From Archangium violaceum Cb vi76 (GTDB lineage Bacteria; Myxococcota; Myxococcia; Myxococcales; Myxococcaceae): a stretch of 63,144 bases of DNA. Under the pieces are notes generated by a model. That model did no database searches. It was not told where the DNA came from and worked only from the letters and a program-made list of their open reading frames with translations. A program made the position numbers and the translations under genes. The stretch is from assembly GCF_000733295.1 (NCBI RefSeq), contig NZ_JPMI01000305.1, forward strand, positions 1 to 63,144, in the 5' to 3' direction. Each line of letters begins with the position of its first letter. Position 1 is the first letter of the stretch. Shown here one piece after another: positions 24,808-33,156 of the stretch.

Positions 24808-26634
24808 ATGCCCACCCTTTCCCCCACCCCACCACCCGCCTCCCGGAACCCGAGCCGGTGGCGCCGTCCACTCCTCTGGGGGCTCGGGGTGTTCCTCGTG
24901 CTGGAGGTGCTCCTCAACGGCGTGCTCGCGACCGGGCTGCTGGAGGCGCTGATCAACCGCTCCGCGCAGAGCCTGAACGTGGAGTGGGACCGGGCCTGGA
25001 GCGTATGGCCCGACTCCATCCAGGTCCGGGCGCTGAGGATCCGGAACGAGGAGGCGGGCGGCGGCTACTGGGAGCTCGCGATGGAGTCGGCCGAGCTGGA
25101 TCTGTCCCCGTTCGCCCTGCTCGGATTGAAGGTGCAGGCCGAGCAGGTGAACGTCGAGGGCCTGAGCTTCCGGCTCCACCCCGGCGATCCGGGAGCACGG
25201 GGACCGGAAGGCCCGGGGGAACCTCCGCCCTGGGAGCTGCAACTGAAGGGCATACGGGTGCACGGGGTGCGCGAGCTGTCGGTGGGCGCCCTCCGGCTCA
25301 CGGGCGTCACGGACGCCACCGGGGAACTGGCGCTGGTACCCGGACATCGGCTCACCGTGAACGGGGCCCGGGTGCGGCTCGGCGAGGGCGAGCTGACCCA
25401 CGAGGGGAACGGGGTCGCCCACGTCGAGAAGGGCACGGCGGACTTCGACATCGACGCGAGGCGTGACGCCGAGGGGAGGCTCGACGTGGCCAGCGGCCTG
25501 GGAGGACGGTTGCGGGTGAGCACCACCCTGCCCTCGCTCACCACGTTCCAGCGGTGGGTACCGCAGCTCGCCGAGGCCGAGCTGGGGGGAGGCGCGGGAC
25601 GCCTGGAAGCGGATGTCCGGTTGAAGGAGGGCCGATTCGCCCCGGACAGCCGGCTGGAGGGCTCGGGGAGTCCCATCGTCATGCCCCTGGGCCTCGTGCG
25701 CGTACGAGCCCCCTGGCGGCTCCATGGGGAAGTGCGCGCGAACGAGGACGGGGCGTCACGAGCCGGGCTCCGGCTGGTGCTGAGCCCCGTGAAGCTGGAG
25801 GGGAAGCGCGGACAACTGCTGGAGACGTCGGAGGCGACGGTGTCGCTGAGCGCGCCAGCCCCGCGCCTGGGTGAGCCCCCGCGTGACGTCCACGCGGCGC
25901 TGCACGTGGCGGCGAGCAATCCGTTGGAGCTCCGGGTGCTCAACGACTGGCTGGCGCCGGCCATCCAGGTGGAATCGGGCCAGGCGAAGCTGGTGGCGGT
26001 GAGCCACGCGGATGCGGCGAAGGGCCGGGGGAAGGCGTCGCTGGAGTTGAGCACGGACGACGTCCGGGCCCGTTGGGGCAACACGCTGCTGGGCGCGCGG
26101 CTCGTGCTGGACGTGGACGCGCGGAAACTGGCGCTGCATCGCGACACGGTGACGTTCGCCGGGAGCCGGCTGCTGCTGCGCGACGCCACCGTCCAGAAGG
26201 GTGACAAGCCCCAGGTACACGGCTGGGAGGGCACCCTGTCCTTCCCCGAGGCCACCCTCGCGCTGTCCCCCGCGGTCCTCTCGGGGCGCTTCGCCGGAAG
26301 CTTCACCAACGCGGCCCCCTTCGTCGCCCTGCTCACCGACAAGACGGGACTGCCCCACGTGTTGTCTCCCCTGCTGGAGGCGAAGAACCTGGAGCTCTCC
26401 GGGACGGTGTCGCTGGGAAGTGGCGGCGTGAAGCTGGAGAAGCTCCACGCCCAGGGCGAGGGGCTCGAGCTGCGCGGGAAGGTGGAGCTCTCCGGCGCGT
26501 CCACCCAGGCCGTGATGCTGGTGAAGGTCAGGAGCCTCCCGCTGGGGGTGGAGGTGACGTCCGAGGGCGTCCATCTCCAGCTCCTCCACCCCACCACGTG
26601 GTACGAGCAGAAGCTGGGGGAGCGGGTGGACTGA
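24808..26634 (+). CDS. AsmA/TamB-like membrane-anchored periplasmic protein
   Basis: This is a 608-residue protein with a single N-terminal anchor (WGLGVFLVLEVLLNGVLATGLL). A long region of repeated beta strands follows, with motifs common in AsmA-like lipid-transport bridge proteins (IQVRALRIRNEEAGGGYWEL, LKVQAEQVNVEGLSFRL, LELSGTVSLGSGGVKLEKL). Such proteins form periplasmic grooves that carry lipid between membranes. The family call rests on architecture and is moderate. The ATG has GCAAGGAG upstream. It is divergent from ftsB and ends 5 bp before the convergent histidine kinase gene. Confidence 0.65.
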   Translation: MPTLSPTPPPASRNPSRWRRPLLWGLGVFLVLEVLLNGVLATGLLEALINRSAQSLNVEWDRAWSVWPDSIQVRALRIRNEEAGGGYWELAMESAELDLSPFALLGLKVQAEQVNVEGLSFRLHPGDPGARGPEGPGEPPPWELQLKGIRVHGVRELSVGALRLTGVTDATGELALVPGHRLTVNGARVRLGEGELTHEGNGVAHVEKGTADFDIDARRDAEGRLDVASGLGGRLRVSTTLPSLTTFQRWVPQLAEAELGGGAGRLEADVRLKEGRFAPDSRLEGSGSPIVMPLGLVRVRAPWRLHGEVRANEDGASRAGLRLVLSPVKLEGKRGQLLETSEATVSLSAPAPRLGEPPRDVHAALHVAASNPLELRVLNDWLAPAIQVESGQAKLVAVSHADAAKGRGKASLELSTDDVRARWGNTLLGARLVLDVDARKLALHRDTVTFAGSRLLLRDATVQKGDKPQVHGWEGTLSFPEATLALSPAVLSGRFAGSFTNAAPFVALLTDKTGLPHVLSPLLEAKNLELSGTVSLGSGGVKLEKLHAQGEGLELRGKVELSGASTQAVMLVKVRSLPLGVEVTSEGVHLQLLHPTTWYEQKLGERVD

Positions 26635-26639
26635 GCGCC

Positions 26640-28454
26640 TCAAACGGGCCGCACGGACGCCTCGCCCAGCGAGATCCCCTCTCCCCGGCCGCTCTCCGCG
26701 GGGCGCTGGGGGAGGTGGACGGTGAAGGTGGCGCCCTGACCCGGGGTGCTCTCGGCCACCACCTCTCCGCCCATCGAGCGCGCCACGTACCGGGTGAGGA
26801 ACAGCCCCAGGCCCATGCCGCCGTAGTGCCGATCCGACACGCCTCGCGAGAAACGCTCGAAGACGTGCGGCAGCAACTCCGGCGCGATGCCGATGCCATG
26901 GTCCCGTACCGTGAGCCTCGCCAGGCCCCCCTTCGCCTCCACCCGCAGGAGCACGGGCCGCCCCGCGCCGAACTTGAGGGCGTTGGACAGCAGGCTCGCC
27001 ACCACCTGCGCCAACCGGCCCGCATCCCACCAGCCCACCACCGGCTCGGGCGCATCCACCTCCAGGTTGCTCCCCGTGCGCCGGGCCACCGGCTCGAAGC
27101 GCCGGGCCACCTCGCGCACCAGCGCCGACAGGTCCACGTCCTCCAGGCTCAGCACCAGCCTGTCCGAGCCCCACCGGCTGGCGTCCAGCAGCTCCTCGAT
27201 GAGCCGCGTCATCCGCTGCACCTGCTGGTGCCCCGCCTCCAGCCGCTGCGCCACGCGGCGGGCGAAGGACTGCTCCGGGTGCGCCCGCGCCTCGCGCAGC
27301 ACCACCTGCAGGTTCAGGTTCAACGGCGTGAGCGGCGTGCGCAGCTCGTGGCTGGCCACCGAGAGGAACTCCTCGCGCAGCCGCAGCGCCTCCCGCGCCT
27401 CGGCCAGCAGGAGCACCCGCTCCTCCTCCAGCGTCTTCCTCCGGGTGATGTCCTCGATGGCCGTGAGGATGTACAGGGGCCTGCCCGCGTCATCGTGCAC
27501 CAGCGACGCGGAGAAGTTCACCCACACCACCTCGCCGCCCTGGCGCAGGTAGCGCTTCTCGTACGTGAAGGAGGAGAGCTCCCCGGCGAGCAGCCGGCGC
27601 ACGTGCGCCTCGTCCCGCGCGAGATCCTCGGGATGGGTGAGGTCCGCGAAGCGCCGTCCGAGCAGCTCCCGCTCGCCGTAGCCGAGGATGTCGCAGAAAC
27701 GCGGGTTGAGCAGCACCCAGCGCCCGTCCATGGCCACCTGGGCGAGCCCCACCGCCGCCTGGTTGAAGGTGGCGCGGAAGCGGGCCTCGCTGCGCAGCAC
27801 CCGCGCCTCGGCCTTCCGGTGCTGGCGCAGGCTGCGCACCAGCAGGACCCCACAGAGCCCGGCGGTCAGCACCGCGCCGAGCATGGCCATTCCCAGCCGG
27901 GTGATGGCGCGCAGCCGGGTCCACTCCTGCTGGCGCACGGCCTCCTGGAGCGACTCCTGCTGGAGCTCCACCAACCGGGAGAGCTCCTGATCCAGGCCCA
28001 TCCGCAGGGGGCGCAGCTCCGCCTCGTACCGGACCCTCCAATCCTCTTCGCGGACCTCCTGCTCGCTCCGGGCCAGGAGGCGATCCATGACGGCCTGGAT
28101 GGCGTGTTGCCGCTCACGGATGCGGGCCAGCAGCGCCTGCTCCTCCTTCCCCGAGAAGGACTCCTCGAGCTCCCGCAGCCGCGTCTCCCACTCCTGGCGG
28201 GTCACCTCCAGCTCATGGCGGAGGCGCGGCTCCGGGGAGAGCAACCAGGAGCGGGCATGGCGGGCGCGCCGCTCGCTCAGCACCAGCAGGAACTGCACGG
28301 CCTCCAGGGTGGTGGCTTCCCGCACCAGGGTCACCCCCTGCTCGCGGGTGACCGAGCGCAACGTCAGCACCGAGGCCACCCCCACGCCCAACGCGAGCAG
28401 GATCGCCAGTCCCAGGGCCACGAACAGCCCCCGGGTGAAGGAGGGCGCGCTCAT
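26640..28454 (-). CDS. Membrane sensor histidine kinase with PAS domain
   Basis: This is a 604-residue kinase. Two membrane helices (FVALGLAILLALGVGVASV and LGMAMLGAVLTAGLCGVLLV) flank a helical periplasmic sensor of about 150 residues, similar in shape to CHASE3 or four-helix-bundle sensors. A PAS domain follows (FRATFNQAAVGLAQVAMDGR to ILTAIEDITRRK). The HisKA H-box is SVASHELRTPLTPL, and the ATPase motifs are N-box LLSNALKFG, DHGIGIAPELL and GMGLGLFLTRYV. No regulator is adjacent. The start at 28454 is chosen over an in-frame ATG 30 bp upstream because it gives a normal cytoplasmic N-terminus. The last 15 residues overlap a sequence resembling a decayed palindromic repeat. Confidence 0.9.
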   Translation of the reverse strand: MSAPSFTRGLFVALGLAILLALGVGVASVLTLRSVTREQGVTLVREATTLEAVQFLLVLSERRARHARSWLLSPEPRLRHELEVTRQEWETRLRELEESFSGKEEQALLARIRERQHAIQAVMDRLLARSEQEVREEDWRVRYEAELRPLRMGLDQELSRLVELQQESLQEAVRQQEWTRLRAITRLGMAMLGAVLTAGLCGVLLVRSLRQHRKAEARVLRSEARFRATFNQAAVGLAQVAMDGRWVLLNPRFCDILGYGERELLGRRFADLTHPEDLARDEAHVRRLLAGELSSFTYEKRYLRQGGEVVWVNFSASLVHDDAGRPLYILTAIEDITRRKTLEEERVLLLAEAREALRLREEFLSVASHELRTPLTPLNLNLQVVLREARAHPEQSFARRVAQRLEAGHQQVQRMTRLIEELLDASRWGSDRLVLSLEDVDLSALVREVARRFEPVARRTGSNLEVDAPEPVVGWWDAGRLAQVVASLLSNALKFGAGRPVLLRVEAKGGLARLTVRDHGIGIAPELLPHVFERFSRGVSDRHYGGMGLGLFLTRYVARSMGGEVVAESTPGQGATFTVHLPQRPAESGRGEGISLGEASVRPV

Positions 28455-28654
28455 CCAGCCCCCCCGCGCCTCGGGAGGACACACCCGGGCCCCTGCGCCA
28501 CCGGGGACGGGCGCACACGAGCCATCCGGCTGTCCGTTGCTTCCGTCACCGCGTTGCGCCTCCCGTGTCCGGAGGCATGCACATCCCCCGGACCCGGGTG
28601 CAAGTCACGGAGCGGTGGCAGTCCGACCAGGAAACAGAAGGCCGCGTCCGCGCT

Positions 28655-29176
28655 TCAGCGCCGCAGGAGTTTTTCCACCGCCCGGGACACGTCCGAGTGA
28701 CCAGCCATGCCCTGCCACGCACCGGCCACCTGGCCCTCCTTGTCCAGCAGGAAGGTGGCGGGCAGCGAGGGGATGAGCCCGAAGGCGCTGCGTCCGTTCT
28801 GCATGGGCGCGTCGGACACCAGCACGGGGAAGTTGAGCGCGTAATGCTCGGCGAAGGGCTCCAGCACCTTGACGCCGTCGATATCCAGCCCCACCAGCAC
28901 CACCTGGAAGCCCTGGGGGCCATGCTCCTTCTGGAGGGCCTCCAGCGTGGGCAGCTCCGCCAGACACGGGAAGCACCAGGTGGCGAAGAAGGACACCATC
29001 ACCACGCGCCCGGGCAGCCGGTTCCACTCCAGGGGCGTGGGTCCCACCGAGGGCAGTGCGAGCGCCCGCAGGTACGGGGAGACCCCCGAGCCCCACGCGG
29101 GCTCCTCGGGCACCGTGCGGCATCCGGCCAGCGCCAGCACCAGGGCGCACCCCACCGCCAGGGCCGCGCGCCTCAT
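28655..29176 (-). CDS. TlpA/ResA-like thiol-disulfide oxidoreductase lipoprotein
   Basis: This is a 173-residue protein with a lipoprotein signal (LVLALAGC, lipid Cys near residue 18) and a thioredoxin fold (VVMVSFFATWCFPCLAELPTLEAL). The catalytic pair is CFPC, and the cis-Pro loop reads IPSLPATFLLDKEG. It should act as a membrane-tethered periplasmic disulfide reductase, for example in cytochrome c maturation or redox repair. Its start overlaps the fur stop by 4 bp (ATGA), so the oxidoreductase is produced together with the metal regulator. Confidence 0.88.
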   Translation of the reverse strand: MRRAALAVGCALVLALAGCRTVPEEPAWGSGVSPYLRALALPSVGPTPLEWNRLPGRVVMVSFFATWCFPCLAELPTLEALQKEHGPQGFQVVLVGLDIDGVKVLEPFAEHYALNFPVLVSDAPMQNGRSAFGLIPSLPATFLLDKEGQVAGAWQGMAGHSDVSRAVEKLLRR

Positions 29177-29625
29177 GCCTCGCTCTTCACGCCCTGCCGC
29201 TGGCAGTTCCGGCACAGCCCGTACAGCTCCATCTTGTGCGACGTCACGGTGAAGCCGTGCTTGCGCGCCACCGCCTCCTGCATCTGCTCGATGCGCTCAT
29301 CCTCGAACTCGACGATGGTGCCGCAGTGGGTGCAGATGAGGTGATCATGGTGGTGCCGGCCGGCCGCCGCCTCGTAGCGCGTCTGCCCGTCACCGAAGTT
29401 GCGCGCATGGGCCAGGCCGCACTCGTTGAGCAGCTTCATCGTCCGGTACACCGTGGCCACGGACACGCGGGTGTCCTGCTCACGCACCCGGTTCCACAAC
29501 TCCTCCACGGACAGGTGCCCGCCCACGGAGAAGAAGGTGTCGATGATGAGGCTACGCTGGCGCGTGCTCTTCAGCCCGTGCTGCGCCATGTACCGCTGAA
29601 GCACCTCGTCCATGTCCTGATTCAT
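29173..29625 (-). CDS. Fur-family metal-responsive regulator
   Basis: This is a 150-residue regulator. The N-terminal winged helix (STRQRSLIIDTFFSVGGHLSVEELW, VSVATVYRTMKLLNECGLA) precedes the HHHDHLICTHCGTIVEFED metal and dimerisation domain. A second Cys pair (CRNC) completes a structural zinc site. It binds DNA with Fe2+, or possibly another metal or peroxide as cofactor; the sequence does not cleanly separate Fur from PerR. It is translationally coupled to the downstream TlpA-like lipoprotein. The 219-bp gap upstream is shared with a divergent gene of unknown function. Confidence 0.92.
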   Translation of the reverse strand: MNQDMDEVLQRYMAQHGLKSTRQRSLIIDTFFSVGGHLSVEELWNRVREQDTRVSVATVYRTMKLLNECGLAHARNFGDGQTRYEAAAGRHHHDHLICTHCGTIVEFEDERIEQMQEAVARKHGFTVTSHKMELYGLCRNCQRQGVKSEA

Positions 29626-29776
29626 CACGGCCCGCCTGCCTCCCGAGCCATCCGGATGGCCCCTCGTCCCTTCGAATGTCCACCGGCCGAACGTACCGGG
29701 CCCCTGGTGCCCCACCCGGGTGAGACACCGACTTGCATCATCCTCTGGCTGTTTAGATTGGGGCCCGTCGGATTCA

Positions 29777-29804
29777 TTGACACCCGTCCGCCAGCGAAGA
29801 TAGA
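29777..29804 (+). promoter_or_regulatory. Sigma-70-type promoter candidate
   Basis: A perfect -35 hexamer TTGACA (29777-29782) is followed after 16 bp by GATAGA (29799-29804). It lies about 40 bp before the ATG of the downstream plus-strand gene and suits a housekeeping promoter. Confidence 0.5.
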
Positions 29805-29844
29805 GGCACCCGGCCTCGTAAACGAGCATTTTTCCGCAACTTTC

Positions 29845-31065
29845 ATGAACAGTCACTGGCAGAGACAGCGGCAACCCGATGACGTGCCCACCCCGGTGGC
29901 AGTAGCGGTCTCCGACTACTGCAGGCGAGCCAAGGCTCCCGCAACCCCCACCGAGGTCCGCGAAGCGCTCGCCCTGCTGTCCGAGGCCGACGATTTCCGG
30001 GTACGTACCTTGACCGACACCGAGCCGGCGGCCACGCCCCTCGGACCCTTCGCGGTGGTGGACGTGCTCAAGGGCACGGCCCCGGCGCTCGCCGCGGCGC
30101 GGCAGGGGTGCGGTTTCTACGACGTGGTGCAGGAGCTGGCCCGGGTGCACGAGGAGAAGCGGCCACCCGCCCCTCCCCCCGCCCCCGAGGTCCCCACCTT
30201 CGCCACGCCCGCCCCGCGAGCCGGCGTACCAGCCCCCGTGCCCGCGAAGCCGGAGCAGGCCCCGAAGTCCCGGGGCGAGACGGTCCAGGCGCGGATCGCC
30301 CCTCGCAAGCGCACCGCCCCCGAGGCGGCCCCGCCCGAGTCCGAGGAGTGGGAGGAGACGTCGACCTTCCTCAAGCGCGACCTGCCCAAGCCCCGCGGCC
30401 GCTTCACCCGCCTGGATGCTCCCAAGACGAGCTACCAGGAGCTGACGCGCTCGTCCGGAAAGGACGTGCTGGAGGCGGCGGTGGGCTCGCACGAGCACCG
30501 GTTCGCCCTGCTCCAGTCCCTGGCCCAGCAGTACAACGGCGGCCGGGGGGACCTGACGCTGGGGGAGCTGGAAGGAGTGCTGAGGGCTCACGGGTTGATG
30601 GAGGCCATGGAGAAGCGCGAGCACACGGCCATCCTCAGTGCCTTCACCGAGCACCGCGGTGCGTCCGGCCGGGTCGGCTGGGCGCTGGGCCTGAGTCCCT
30701 CCGAGCTGCGTCAGCTCGAGGCCAAGGCCGGCATCTCCCGGGAGGTCGAGGAGCTGCGCGAGCGCTTCCGCCGCGAGGCCCTCACCGCGCGCAACCTGAC
30801 CCAGAAGTTGGATCTGCTGGGGCGGGAGAAGTACCTGGTGGATCTGGGAATCAAGAAGCGTTTCACGGACATGCTCCGCCGGGAGCTCGACGTGCTGGTG
30901 CGCGACGAGCTGCCGGGGGTCAAGACGCTCTCCGAGCTCGCGGACGTGGTGGCCCGCAAGCACGGCGCCCCGTCCGAGCTCGTGCTCCGTGCGCTCGAGC
31001 GCCTGGGAGTGGCCGAGGGCCTGCGCAAGCGGGGCTCGGAGCACTCTCCTCATTCCACGCCCTGA
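29845..31065 (+). CDS. Uncharacterised cytoplasmic protein with proline-rich linker
   Basis: This is a 406-residue protein without signal or membrane segments. A small N-terminal helical domain (about 1-100, FYDVVQELARVHEEK) leads into a Pro/Ala-rich linker (about 105-175). The C-terminal half is helical (about 195-395), with a possible helix-turn-helix near GLSPSELRQLEAKAGISREVEE. Another helical unit reads LVDLGIKKRFTDMLRRELD. It may be a DNA-associated protein, but I do not recognise a family. A TTGACA promoter candidate lies just upstream and the FmdB gene follows by 22 bp, so the two may form an operon. Confidence 0.7.
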   Translation: MNSHWQRQRQPDDVPTPVAVAVSDYCRRAKAPATPTEVREALALLSEADDFRVRTLTDTEPAATPLGPFAVVDVLKGTAPALAAARQGCGFYDVVQELARVHEEKRPPAPPPAPEVPTFATPAPRAGVPAPVPAKPEQAPKSRGETVQARIAPRKRTAPEAAPPESEEWEETSTFLKRDLPKPRGRFTRLDAPKTSYQELTRSSGKDVLEAAVGSHEHRFALLQSLAQQYNGGRGDLTLGELEGVLRAHGLMEAMEKREHTAILSAFTEHRGASGRVGWALGLSPSELRQLEAKAGISREVEELRERFRREALTARNLTQKLDLLGREKYLVDLGIKKRFTDMLRRELDVLVRDELPGVKTLSELADVVARKHGAPSELVLRALERLGVAEGLRKRGSEHSPHSTP

Positions 31066-31087
31066 GTCTTAGTGAAGAGGTCAAGCC

Positions 31088-31432
31088 ATGCCCATCTACG
31101 AGTACGCCTGTAAGACCTGTGAGAAGACGATCGATGTCCTGCAGAAGGTGAGCGACCCGACTCCCGAGACCTGCTCCGCCTGTGGAGCCCAGGGCTCGCT
31201 GAGCAAGGTCGTCAGCCGCTCCAGCTTCGTCCTCAAGGGAGGGGGCTGGTATTCGGACCTCTACAGCTCCACCAAGAAGGACGGGAGCGGCTCCAGCGCG
31301 TCCTCGAGCAGCTCCAGCGCTTCCAGCGCGTCCTCGAGCAGCTCCAGCGGCTCGTCGGACTCGGGGTCGAGCTCCTCCAGCGCCAGCAGCACCCCGAGCG
31401 CCCCGGCGGCGGCGGCCGGCAGCAAGAGCTGA
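31088..31432 (+). CDS. FmdB-family zinc-ribbon protein with Ser-rich tail
   Basis: This is a 114-residue protein. The N-terminus MPIYEYACKTCEKTIDVLQK and the second pair CSACG define the CxxC...CxxC FmdB zinc ribbon, followed by the usual SKVVSRSSFVLKGGGWYSDLY block. The C-terminal 45 residues are almost pure Ser/Gly/Ala. This low-complexity tail is common in myxobacterial homologues. It is a putative regulatory protein whose true function is unknown. It sits immediately downstream of a cytoplasmic protein gene with an AGTGAAGAGG-type ribosome site. Confidence 0.9.
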   Translation: MPIYEYACKTCEKTIDVLQKVSDPTPETCSACGAQGSLSKVVSRSSFVLKGGGWYSDLYSSTKKDGSGSSASSSSSSASSASSSSSSGSSDSGSSSSSASSTPSAPAAAAGSKS

Positions 31433-31479
31433 GCGGCTGAAAAGTCGCGTGGGTGGCGGACCGGAGGGAGAGTGGCCAC

Positions 31480-31680
31480 GTGCCATTTCCTCCCTCCAAG
31501 CGTCCCCCCCGCCGTTGCGTGCTCTGTGGCCATCCAGAGCTGACCGACGCCCGTGGTCTGGGCCGTTTCCTGCTGGTGCCGGACCCCGATGGCCGGGGCC
31601 CCGTCTGTCCGCCCCTGAAGGGCTGCGGAGAGCAACGGCGCGCCCGCGACAACGCATCGCTGACGCCGAGCCCCCGCTGA
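31480..31680 (+). CDS. Small Cys-rich protein
   Basis: This short ORF of 66 residues starts at a GTG with GGAGGGAG about 10 nt upstream. It contains RRCVLCGHPEL and GPVCPPLKGCGEQRR, four Cys that could bind one zinc. It has no membrane segment. Coding potential is supported by the ribosome site and the ordered Cys spacing, but no family is recognised. An in-frame ATG at 31453 is an alternative start. Confidence 0.5.
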   Translation: MPFPPSKRPPRRCVLCGHPELTDARGLGRFLLVPDPDGRGPVCPPLKGCGEQRRARDNASLTPSPR

Positions 31681-31725
31681 GCTAAGGAAGGCGCCCTCCC
31701 GCGTATCCACGCCGAGGTGCGTCAA

Positions 31726-32328
31726 ATGCTCGCTTCCCTGCTGCTCGCGTCGTTGTTGGCCACGTCCCCCTCTTTGGAGTCGGCTTTCGCCGCCGATCCG
31801 ACGGTGTCCTTCTCCCACGCCATGGAGGACCGCCACGCGCGGCTCCTGGACGAGGGGCAACTGGCGGCCCCCTTCCACCCCAACCTCACCCCGGAGGGAT
31901 TCACGGACGCCCTGCACTACGGCCGTCTGCGCGAGCCGCTGCGCCAGGAGTCCGGAGGCCGGGGCGGAGGCGCCGTGAGTGGCGAGGTGCGGCAGGTGCT
32001 CGCGCTGGTGCTGGGGCTGTTCATCGGCTTCGGCACGGGCCACCTGCTGGCGAGGGACACGGATGGCTTCCTCCTGTTCCTCGTGGTGGACGTGGCCATC
32101 ATCGTGGTCAGCTCCGTGCTCCGGTTCGCCGTGGGTGGCTGGTTCTGGGGCCTGGGCGGCGCCGCGCTGCTCGTCTCGCACCTCATCCAGGGCATCGACG
32201 CGCTGGCCAAGGCGGGCGGGCCGCGGATCGTCGAGCTCACCCGCCAGCGGGCGGTGCAGGTGGCGGACGTGTCCGGCGGACGCGACACCCCGGCGATCAC
32301 CACCCGGGCCTTCGCCTTCAACTTCTGA
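31726..32328 (+). CDS. Exported membrane protein of unknown function
   Basis: This is a 200-residue protein. A signal peptide (MLASLLLASLLATSPSLESAFA) is followed by a hydrophilic stretch and three close hydrophobic segments (LALVLGLFIGFGTGHLLA, GFLLFLVVDVAIIVVSSVL, WFWGLGGAALLVSHLI). The start ATG at 31726 is preferred over a GTG 9 bp upstream. It is 13 bp before a lipoprotein gene on the same strand, so the pair probably forms an envelope operon. No family is recognised. Confidence 0.72.
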   Translation: MLASLLLASLLATSPSLESAFAADPTVSFSHAMEDRHARLLDEGQLAAPFHPNLTPEGFTDALHYGRLREPLRQESGGRGGGAVSGEVRQVLALVLGLFIGFGTGHLLARDTDGFLLFLVVDVAIIVVSSVLRFAVGGWFWGLGGAALLVSHLIQGIDALAKAGGPRIVELTRQRAVQVADVSGGRDTPAITTRAFAFNF

Positions 32329-32341
32329 CGGAGACCGATTC

Positions 32342-33082
32342 ATGAAACAACTGCTCGCCCTGCTCGTCCTCGTCCCCGCGGTGCTGGCCACGGGTTGCGC
32401 CAGCCAGACGCTGCTCAGCGCGGAGGATCGGACGAAGCTCCAGTATGATCTGACCACGGGCCCGGCCGCGGTGCGCTACCTGCAGGCCTCCAGCTACGTC
32501 ACGCCCTTCTTCGGGGACGCGTCGAAGCGGCTGTTGACGCCCTACCCTCCCGAGGAGGTGCGGCTGCTCAACGACACGAAGGGCAACCCCATCAACCCGG
32601 GCGCGATCCAGGCGATGGCGCCCGCGGGCACGAAGGTGCGGGTGCTGAAGGTGGAGTTCCCCACGGCGTGGGTGATGGCGGAGCGGGTGCTGTACTCGCC
32701 GCGCACGCAGCCCTGGGTGTACCTGGACATCGAGGGCGTGCCGGCGGGGCCGCCGGTCATCCTGGTGCTGCCGCCGCAGCTCAAGACGCCGCAGGACGTG
32801 CGGGCCGAGCTGGATCGGCACCTGGCGGAGCATGATCCGGCGCCGAAGGTGGCGAAGTTCCAGCAGCGCTTCCAGGAGGCCATCCGGCAGAAGAAGGTGC
32901 TCGAGTACATGCCGGAGGGGGCGGTGCAGATGTCCTGGGGGCCGCCGGAGCGCATCCGCCGCACGCTGGACGGGACGCAGGTGCACCAGGAGTGGATCTA
33001 CCCGGGGGAGAAGCGCAAGGTGTTCATCACCGACGGACTGGTCACCCGGGTGGACGAGGGTACCCCCGCCGCGACGAAATAA
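32342..33082 (+). CDS. Lipoprotein of unknown function
   Basis: This is a 246-residue protein with a clear lipoprotein signal (MKQLLALLVLVPAVLATGC, lipid Cys19). The mature protein has alternating strands and helices (VRVLKVEFPTAWVMAERVLY, WVYLDIEGVP). Near the end, GAVQMSWGPPERIRRTLDGTQVHQEWIYP resembles the small outer-membrane lipoprotein (SmpA/OmlA-type) fold. It follows the membrane protein gene by 13 bp. A palindromic repeat starts about 33 bp after the stop and may end the transcript. Confidence 0.75.
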   Translation: MKQLLALLVLVPAVLATGCASQTLLSAEDRTKLQYDLTTGPAAVRYLQASSYVTPFFGDASKRLLTPYPPEEVRLLNDTKGNPINPGAIQAMAPAGTKVRVLKVEFPTAWVMAERVLYSPRTQPWVYLDIEGVPAGPPVILVLPPQLKTPQDVRAELDRHLAEHDPAPKVAKFQQRFQEAIRQKKVLEYMPEGAVQMSWGPPERIRRTLDGTQVHQEWIYPGEKRKVFITDGLVTRVDEGTPAATK

Positions 33083-33115
33083 CCGCGCACGGAGAACTCG
33101 CTGCCCGCGAGCAAT

Positions 33116-33150
33116 CCCCTCTCCCCCTGGGAGAGGGTTGGGGTGAGGGT
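33116..33150. repeat. Dispersed palindromic repeat, copy 5
   Basis: CCCTCTCCC and GGGAGAGGG arms are followed by TTGGGGTGAGGGT. It lies between the convergent lipoprotein and PHP-domain genes and may work as a bidirectional terminator. Confidence 0.85.
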
Positions 33151-33156
33151 CGGCCG

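Noticed and set aside
26675-26700. A possible seventh copy of the palindromic repeat
   Set aside because: Only one arm (CCCTCTCCCC) is recognisable and the side arm is missing, so it was noted in the kinase entry only.
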